Shown here in pieces: positions 59,101 through 64,000 of a stretch of DNA of 64,000 bases. The stretch comes from Candidatus Mediterraneibacter pullicola. Lineage in GTDB: Bacteria > Bacillota > Clostridia > Lachnospirales > Lachnospiraceae. The notes beneath the pieces are model-generated. The model did not search any database and had not been told where the DNA came from. It saw nothing but the letters and a program-made list of their open reading frames with translations. Numbering within the stretch: position 1 is the stretch's first letter; each line of letters begins with the position of its first letter. Where the stretch lies: assembly GCA_019117065.1 (NCBI GenBank), contig DXAK01000033.1, positions 1 through 64,000 of the forward strand. Reading direction: 5' to 3'. The translations under genes were made by a program, and so were the position numbers.

Positions 59101-59631
59101 TTGCAGATCTTAGTTTATATCTCTAATTGGATTGTTCCTTTCATTGTGCTAAGCATTGTAATATACGGACTACTTGCAAACATCAACGTATATGAGACAT
59201 TTATCCGAGGCGCCAAAAGCGGGTTTCTTACTGTTATCCGCATCATGCCGACGCTCATTGGACTTATGGCGGCAGTAGGTATCCTGCGCGCCTCTGGATT
59301 TCTCGATTTTCTCTCTGAGGTCATTGGCCGCTTCTCTTCTTACATCGGCTTCCCCGGAGAACTTGTACCGCTCACGGTTGTAAAGATGTTTTCCTCCTCT
59401 GCCGCAACAGGGCTGCTTCTTGATATTTATAAAGAATTCGGTACTGATTCCCGGCTCGGTCTGATCGCTTCCATTTCCTTGTGCTGCACAGAGACGATTT
59501 TTTATACCATGAGCGTTTACTTCATGACTGCTGGGATAAAGCACTCTCGCTATACACTTGCAGGCGCCCTGCTCTCTACCTTCGCCGGTCTCGCGGCAAG
59601 TGTAGTTCTAGCCGGGATGATGCGCGTCTGA
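59101..59631 (+). CDS. spmB: Spore maturation protein B
   Basis: 176 residues from the TTG at 59101, preceded by GGGGAGAGATACC; this matches the usual SpmB length, while the track start adds 31 unsupported codons. LQILVYISNWIVPFIVLSIVIYGLLANINVYETFIRGAKSGFLTVIRIMPTLIGLMAAVG and VKMFSSSAATGLLLDIYKEFG are characteristic. Several membrane helices. Role: partner of SpmA in spore dehydration. In B. subtilis spmA and spmB are adjacent and co-directional; here spmB is on the opposite strand, about 1.9 kb from spmA. Confidence 0.92.
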   Translation: MQILVYISNWIVPFIVLSIVIYGLLANINVYETFIRGAKSGFLTVIRIMPTLIGLMAAVGILRASGFLDFLSEVIGRFSSYIGFPGELVPLTVVKMFSSSAATGLLLDIYKEFGTDSRLGLIASISLCCTETIFYTMSVYFMTAGIKHSRYTLAGALLSTFAGLAASVVLAGMMRV

Positions 59632-59657
59632 AACACAGATTCTGTGTAAAAGGAGGA

Positions 59658-59686
59658 TTGTCCCATTTTTTCCTTTGTGATATAAT
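59658..59686 (+). promoter_or_regulatory. Promoter of the degenerate ABC ATPase gene
   Basis: TTGTCC (59658-59663), 17 nt, TATAAT (59681-59686), about 31 nt upstream of the ATG. A consensus -10 indicates the gene is expressed. Confidence 0.75.
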
Positions 59687-59716
59687 GGTCGCACAAAATA
59701 TCATGGGAGCATCTTT

Positions 59717-60370
59717 ATGGCAAGCGTAACACTGGATCATCTGACAAAAACATATCCGAACGGCTTCGTCTCCGTAGACGATGTAAGCCTTCATATAGAA
59801 GACGGGGAATTTGTCATATTTCACGGACCCAGCGGATGTGGGAAATCAACCATCCTGCGCATGATCGGCGGTTTGGAAGATATCACATCCGGAAGCATCT
59901 ATCTGGGCAAAGAACTGATCAACGACATCCTTCCCCGTGACCGTCATCTTGCGATGGCATTCCAGAATTATACTCTGTACCGCCATTTTAACGCCTACGA
60001 TAATATGGCGCTGGGGCTGCGTCTTCGGAATCTTCCGAGAACAGTAATTGACAGCAGGGTAAAAGAGGCGGCAAAATTTTTCGGGATTACCGATATTCTG
60101 GATAAGAAGATTAAAACCCTCTCCCCTTCGGACAGGCAGAGAGTCGCACTTGGCAGAGCTGTCGTCTTTCATCCGAAAGTGCTCCTTGTAGATGAAGACT
60201 TTGCCCGGCAGGATCCGGACCGGCGTATGGAAATGCTCGGAGATATTCTGGAAATCAATGAGGAGCTTGGAATCACGATCCTTTATGTGACAAACAAACA
60301 GGAAGAAGCCACTGGGCTGAAGAAAAAAACTGTATACATGAAAGACGGAAAAATAACGGCAGTGCGTTAA
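59717..60370 (+). CDS. Short MsmX/MalK-like ABC ATPase with degenerate signature and H-loop
   Basis: 217 residues. The N-terminus follows the sugar-importer ATPases: VTLDHLTKTYPNGFVSVDDVSLHIEDGEF, Walker A IFHGPSGCGKSTILRMIGGLED, Q-loop MAFQNYTLYRHFNAYDNMALGLRLR. The signature LSGGQ is replaced by LSPSDRQRVALGRA, the usual DEP after Walker B is DED (VLLVDEDFARQDPD), and the H-loop His is replaced (LYVTNKQEEATG). The whole C-terminal TOBE domain (about 140 residues) is missing. GGGAG is well placed before the ATG. No permease or binding protein is adjacent. It may be an evolving regulatory subunit or a decaying gene; the intact frame and strong promoter favour function. Confidence 0.85.
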   Translation: MASVTLDHLTKTYPNGFVSVDDVSLHIEDGEFVIFHGPSGCGKSTILRMIGGLEDITSGSIYLGKELINDILPRDRHLAMAFQNYTLYRHFNAYDNMALGLRLRNLPRTVIDSRVKEAAKFFGITDILDKKIKTLSPSDRQRVALGRAVVFHPKVLLVDEDFARQDPDRRMEMLGDILEINEELGITILYVTNKQEEATGLKKKTVYMKDGKITAVR

Positions 60371-60387
60371 GCGCCGCCGTTATTTTT
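60351..60387 (+). terminator. Terminator overlapping the ATPase stop codon
   Basis: 10-bp stem AAATAACGGC / GCCGTTATTT followed by TT; the stop codon TAA lies in the loop. Symmetric A/T runs let it also serve the convergent rsmI gene. Confidence 0.75.
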
Positions 60388-60406
60388 AATTTCATCCATC
60401 TCTCTA

Positions 60407-61249
60407 TTATTTTTTATTCAGATAATTGTAGATCTCCCGCTTTTGTACCCCCCGGTCCTTCGCAGTCTGCTTCATCGCCTCTTTTTTCTCCATTCCCTGA
60501 CAGAGATAATATTCCATATGTTCTTCGATGGTCATTTTCTCCCAGCCGTTACGCTCTTCCTTTTCAATCTCTTCACGGCTGATGCCGCCGATCACAAGAA
60601 CACATTCGCCCTTTGGAGCGTTCTGCTCATAATATTCCGCCGCTTTCGCGAGAGTGGACTCATACACAGTCTCATGACGCTTCGTAAGCTCCCTGCACAC
60701 ACTCACCGGGCGGTCGCCCAGACTCTCTGCCAAGAGCTTCAACGTCCTGACCAAACGGTGTGGAGCTTCATACATGACGATTGTACGCTGTTCCTTTTCC
60801 AGAATTTCCAGCACTCCCTCCCGGTTCTTCTTATCCATAGGCAGAAATGCCTCGAACACGAATCGTCTCGTAGGAAGGCCGGATATGGTCAGCGCGGTAA
60901 TACAGGCTGCAGCCCCCGGGATGGCAGTCACTTCGATTCCAAAGTCGCGGCACATGCGCACCAGCTCCTCCCCTGGATCGGAAATCCCCGGTGTTCCCGC
61001 GTCCGTGATCAGCGCGATATCTTTCCCTTCAAGGAGCTGTTCCGTCAGTTTCCGTCCTTTGTCATACTTATTATACTCATGATAGCTGGTCATGGGCGTG
61101 TGGATGTCAAAATGATTCAACAGTTTCACACTGTTGCGTGTGTCCTCAGCCGCAATTAGATCCACTTCTTTCAATACGCGCACTGCCCGGAATGTCATGT
61201 CTTCGAGGTTTCCAATCGGCGTCGCGCACAGATATAAAGTTCCTGCCAT
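60407..61249 (-). CDS. rsmI: 16S rRNA (cytidine1402-2'-O)-methyltransferase RsmI
   Basis: 280 residues of the tetrapyrrole-methylase fold. LYLCATPIGNLEDMTFRAVRVLKEVDLIAAEDTR starts the protein; LITDAGTPGISDPGEELVR and AIPGAAACITALTISGLPTRRFVFEAFLP are SAM- and substrate-binding segments. Role: ribose methylation of C1402 in 16S rRNA. The gene is downstream of trmN6 by about 120 nt, as in the Firmicute holB-ricT-trmN6-rsmI order. Confidence 0.95.
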   Translation of the reverse strand: MAGTLYLCATPIGNLEDMTFRAVRVLKEVDLIAAEDTRNSVKLLNHFDIHTPMTSYHEYNKYDKGRKLTEQLLEGKDIALITDAGTPGISDPGEELVRMCRDFGIEVTAIPGAAACITALTISGLPTRRFVFEAFLPMDKKNREGVLEILEKEQRTIVMYEAPHRLVRTLKLLAESLGDRPVSVCRELTKRHETVYESTLAKAAEYYEQNAPKGECVLVIGGISREEIEKEERNGWEKMTIEEHMEYYLCQGMEKKEAMKQTAKDRGVQKREIYNYLNKK

Positions 61250-61368
61250 CTCTCTCTCCTATCATTCTTAAATATCCCATCCCCGGATGCGGCCTGGTTC
61301 TACTCTGGAAAGTGTTATTTCGGCTTCTTATCCCATCCGAACATCGCTCGATCCCCCTCTGGCCATGG

Positions 61369-62097
61369 TCATTCCAACGCATGTTCGGATTTGTCGTATA
61401 TGATGATCGGGGGTTCTACCGTAACCCGCGGTTTTGCTCCGCGCACACCCTCTATGAGCACCATCGCAGGCTCTTTATCAATATGCGGATAGATGAACTG
61501 TATCCGCTTTGGTTCGATCTTATAATGATTCATCTTAATCAGGATTTCTGTGAGGCGGAATGGGCGGTGGATCATATAGAATCTTCCCTTATCCTGAAGC
61601 AGGCGCATGCTCTCCCGCAAAATGTCATCCAGAGAGCATAGCACTTCATGCCTGGCGACCGCCTTCGCGTCATCTGGATTTCTCAGCCCGTGTTCGGCGA
61701 GCATATAAGGAGGGTTTGTGGTGATAACATCAAAAAAGGCAGGCTTAAATATCTCCGCCGCCTCTTTGATATCTCCAGTCACAATCTCCACCTTATCCTC
61801 CAAATGGTTATAACGAACGCTGCGCCTGGCCATTTCAGCCGTCTCCGCTTGTATTTCCAGCCCGGTAAAGTGTTTTCCTTTCGTTTTGGCAGACAGCAGG
61901 ATGGGGATGATCCCATTTCCCGTGCCCATATCCAGCACAGTCTCCCCCGGCTTTACTTTTGCAAAGTCTGAGAGAAACACCGCGTCTACGCCAAAACAAA
62001 ATTTCTCGGGATCTTGGATCAGCTCCAACCCGGCAATCTGAAGATCGTCCAAACGCTCTCCTTGCTTTATCAACGATATGCCTCTGTTACTTGTCAT
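61369..62097 (-). CDS. trmN6: tRNA1(Val) adenine-N6 methyltransferase-like protein (TrmN6/YabB)
   Basis: 242 residues, class I SAM methyltransferase. Motif I is VLDMGTGNGIIPILLSAK, an acidic motif II follows in FTGLEIQAETAEMA, and motif IV FDVITTNPPYMLAEHG is typical of N6-adenine methyltransferases. Role: by homology m6A37 in tRNA1(Val), or a related RNA/protein target. The start ATGACAAGTAAC overlaps the end of ricT by 11 nt. The yabA and yazA genes often found here are absent. Confidence 0.92.
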   Translation of the reverse strand: MTSNRGISLIKQGERLDDLQIAGLELIQDPEKFCFGVDAVFLSDFAKVKPGETVLDMGTGNGIIPILLSAKTKGKHFTGLEIQAETAEMARRSVRYNHLEDKVEIVTGDIKEAAEIFKPAFFDVITTNPPYMLAEHGLRNPDDAKAVARHEVLCSLDDILRESMRLLQDKGRFYMIHRPFRLTEILIKMNHYKIEPKRIQFIYPHIDKEPAMVLIEGVRGAKPRVTVEPPIIIYDKSEHALE

Positions 62098-62992
62098 CTA
62101 ACTTTGACGCTCCTTCTGCCTTTTCCAGCGCCGCCAGCTTCTTCATCTCCTCTTTGGATATCTTCTGCTTTTTCCTGCGGGTCTTAAACTTCAGCTCCTC
62201 TGCCTGATATTCGCGGATCTCCTTCTCATCATTTTCCAGATTCACCACAACTTTCACCAGCTTACGCAAAACGCTTAGGGAATGTACAGTTCCTGTCAGG
62301 CCGTCGCTCGTCGACACAATGTCCCCCACTGATGGAAGCTGGCTGTTAAGCATCTCATATGTCTCTTCCTCATTGTTCAGACAACACATAAGTCTTCCGC
62401 ATACGCCTGATATCTTGGTAGGATTCAGCGAAAGATTCTGCTCCTTTGCCATCTTGATCGATACCGCTGAAAATTCGGTCAGATAAGTGCTGCAGCAGAG
62501 CGGGCGCCCGCAGATTCCTATCCCTCCGCGAATCTTCGTCTCGTCGCGAACTCCGATCTGCCTTAACTCGATCCTCGTACGGAATACTGCGGCAAGATCT
62601 TTTACCAGTTCGCGGAAATCTATCCGACCGTCCGCTGTAAAATAGAATAATATTTTATTTCCGTCAAATGTATACTCCACATCAATAAGCTTCATCTCAA
62701 GCTCATGTTTGCGGATCTTTTCGAGGCAAATCTTAAACGCATCTTTTTCCTTCTGTTTATTCTTCTCCACTGTATTCCGATCCTGATCATTCGCCATGCG
62801 GATGACAGATTTAAGCGGCTGGATTACCTCTTCATCCTTTACCTCTTTGGGCCCGCTGACCACGCGCCCGAACTCCACGCCGCGCGCCGTCTCGACAATG
62901 ACATTGTCGCCCTGTTTTATATCAAACTTTCCCGGGGCGAAGAAATAGATTTTCCCCGCTGTCCGAAATCTCACTCCGATCACTTTGGTCAT
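62087..62992 (-). CDS. ricT: PSP1-domain protein RicT (YaaT)
   Basis: 301 residues. The N-terminus KVIGVRFRTAGKIYFFAPGKFDIKQGDNVIVETARGVEFGRVV and KIRGGIGICGRPLCCSTYLTEF with LNPTKISGVCGRLMCCLNNEEETYE hold the paired Cys motifs (CGRPLCC, CGRLMCC) of the PSP1 domain. Family role: with YlbF and YmcA it forms a complex binding two Fe-S clusters that affects sporulation, competence, biofilm genes and RNase Y. The C-terminus is a Lys-rich tail. It lies 4 nt after holB. Confidence 0.95.
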   Translation of the reverse strand: MTKVIGVRFRTAGKIYFFAPGKFDIKQGDNVIVETARGVEFGRVVSGPKEVKDEEVIQPLKSVIRMANDQDRNTVEKNKQKEKDAFKICLEKIRKHELEMKLIDVEYTFDGNKILFYFTADGRIDFRELVKDLAAVFRTRIELRQIGVRDETKIRGGIGICGRPLCCSTYLTEFSAVSIKMAKEQNLSLNPTKISGVCGRLMCCLNNEEETYEMLNSQLPSVGDIVSTSDGLTGTVHSLSVLRKLVKVVVNLENDEKEIREYQAEELKFKTRRKKQKISKEEMKKLAALEKAEGASKLDDK

Positions 62993-62996
62993 TTTG

Positions 62997-63992
62997 TCAG
63001 TTCTCCTTTATTGTCAGTAAAAGAAGCTCCATCGTCAACTCAAAATTGACGTTCGCTTTCATCCTTGCTTTTGCCTTTTCTATGGCATCGAGGATGTTTT
63101 CGATTCCTTCGTAGGAGCTTTTGCTCGCTCTTTCCTTAAGGTACTTCATCTGGTCAGAAAATACGACTCTGTCCACGCTTTTAGTAGCTTTATAGATTAA
63201 AACATCCCTGTACCAGATCGCGATAATGTCCAGATAATCATTGATTTCCAGCTTATACACCATGCACCGCTTGACCGCTTCCATCAGATCCGGCACGTTC
63301 ATCTCATCAATATTTCTCAGCAGATGCACCGCTTCTTCCTTGATCTCATTGAAATACTCGGAGTTTGCCAGCATAATAGCTTTTCCCATATTTCCTTGAG
63401 CAAAAGCGACGCACACATCCGCCTTATAATCCGGAACCTCCATCTGCTCCATAAGATATTTTTTCACAAGCTGATCCTTGATATTTCTCAGCTTCATCAT
63501 CACGCATCTGGACCGTATGGTCGGCAAAAGCGTCTCCGCATTTTCCGTAAGCAGCATAATAACCGCGTACTGCGGCGGCTCCTCGATGGTCTTAAGAAGC
63601 GCGTTCTGCGCCTGCACACTCATCAGATCTGCATCCGCAATGATATACACTTTATACTTGCTGCTGTACGGACGGATCACAATATCGTCATTCACCTGCT
63701 CCCGGATATCGTCCACACTGATCGTGTTCGGTTTCTCATGAGTCACGCGGATGATGTCCGGCTGATTACCGCTAAGCGCCTGTCTGCACGATTGGCATTT
63801 CCCGCAGGCATCCCCATCCTCGTCCCTGTCCTGACACTGAAGGCTCATAGCGAACAGATTTGCAAGCAGCTTTTTGCCTGAGCCTCTCTCTCCATTCAGA
63901 ATATACGCATGGGAGACTGCCCCAGCATTCACTGCGTTCTGAATATATTTAATAATATTTTTATGGCCGACCACGTCTTTAAAACTGCTCAT
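62997..63992 (-). CDS. holB: DNA polymerase III delta' subunit
   Basis: 331 residues. MSSFKDVVGHKNIIKYIQNAVNAGAVSHAYILNGERGSGKKLLANLFAMSL has a delta'-type N-terminus with a variant P-loop (GERGSGKK). A zinc-binding cluster CQDRDEDGDACGKCQSCRQA follows, then ADLMSVQAQNALLKTIEEPPQYAVIMLLT, the conserved AAA sensor region. Role: clamp-loader subunit. It is the first visible gene of the leftward holB-ricT-trmN6-rsmI set; its ribosome binding site lies at the window edge, with only 8 nt to spare. Confidence 0.95.
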   Translation of the reverse strand: MSSFKDVVGHKNIIKYIQNAVNAGAVSHAYILNGERGSGKKLLANLFAMSLQCQDRDEDGDACGKCQSCRQALSGNQPDIIRVTHEKPNTISVDDIREQVNDDIVIRPYSSKYKVYIIADADLMSVQAQNALLKTIEEPPQYAVIMLLTENAETLLPTIRSRCVMMKLRNIKDQLVKKYLMEQMEVPDYKADVCVAFAQGNMGKAIMLANSEYFNEIKEEAVHLLRNIDEMNVPDLMEAVKRCMVYKLEINDYLDIIAIWYRDVLIYKATKSVDRVVFSDQMKYLKERASKSSYEGIENILDAIEKAKARMKANVNFELTMELLLLTIKEN

Positions 63993-64000
63993 ACCTATCA

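Overview
The window reads as chromosome of a spore-forming Lachnospiraceae-type Firmicute (Clostridium cluster XIVa). The evidence is the gene content and order: a yabP-yabQ-divIC-spoIIE-tilS-hpt-ftsH block, a holB-ricT-trmN6-rsmI block, spmA/spmB, a CotS-like kinase, Rpn-family remnants, Gram-positive lipoprotein signals and strong AGGAGG-type ribosome binding sites. Species cannot be assigned from the sequence alone. Most genes lie on the minus strand, so the text below runs with the coordinates but transcription is mostly leftward.

Region by region. (1) 1-5.8 kb: the first genes of an exopolysaccharide/capsule operon (PHP tyrosine phosphatase, Wzz-like chain-length regulator, BY-kinase, LCP ligase, an unlisted 35-residue membrane protein, then a CapD-like sugar dehydratase cut by the window edge), driven by a good sigma-A promoter. 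(2) 5.9-10.6 kb: a polyamine ABC transporter, potA-potB-potCD. Permease and binding protein are fused, and PotA carries a large insertion inside its TOBE domain; the leader holds a possible attenuator. (3) 10.6-14 kb: a two-component system with a very large sensor. (4) 14.4-18.4 kb: sugar kinase, L-fucose/arabinose-type isomerase and an AraC regulator. (5) 18.6-20.4 kb: a PepSY lipoprotein and a GH25-LysM lysozyme. (6) 20.46-20.89 kb: two tandem, homologous, compact RNA-like units, each with a promoter-like element, a shared 5' hairpin, a C6 run, a diverged middle, a conserved tail and a terminator. This is the most unusual element of the window. (7) 20.9-24.7 kb: hydrolase, citrate synthase, rsmA and a small membrane protein. 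(8) 24.8-28.5 kb: a MacAB-like exporter behind a promoter overlapped by a perfect 17-bp-arm palindrome. (9) 28.5-32.8 kb: tatD, an asparagine-synthase-like protein without the glutaminase cysteine, a broken Rpn gene and purC. (10) 32.8-37 kb: an accessory segment with a lipoprotein gene, two paralogous membrane proteins and an IS1182-type element that truncates the outer paralogue, bounded by related palindromic repeats. (11) 37-46.3 kb: an intracellular GH13 amylase-family enzyme, then the ftsH-to-hup cell division/sporulation block. (12) 46.4-55.1 kb: phosphoglucomutase, CotS-like kinase, CCA transferase, a YhaN/SbcD-like pair and asnS. (13) 55.2-56.5 kb: an AT-rich mini-island of three small genes, beside tRNA-Cys and tRNA-Glu. 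(14) 56.6-64 kb: spmA and spmB split by a DUF885 lipoprotein, a degenerate MsmX-like ATPase, then rsmI, trmN6, ricT and holB.

Start codons were moved from the ORF-track start wherever a ribosome binding site and family alignment supported it. All assignments rest on reading motifs by eye; no database search was run. No CRISPR array, rRNA or complete prophage was seen.
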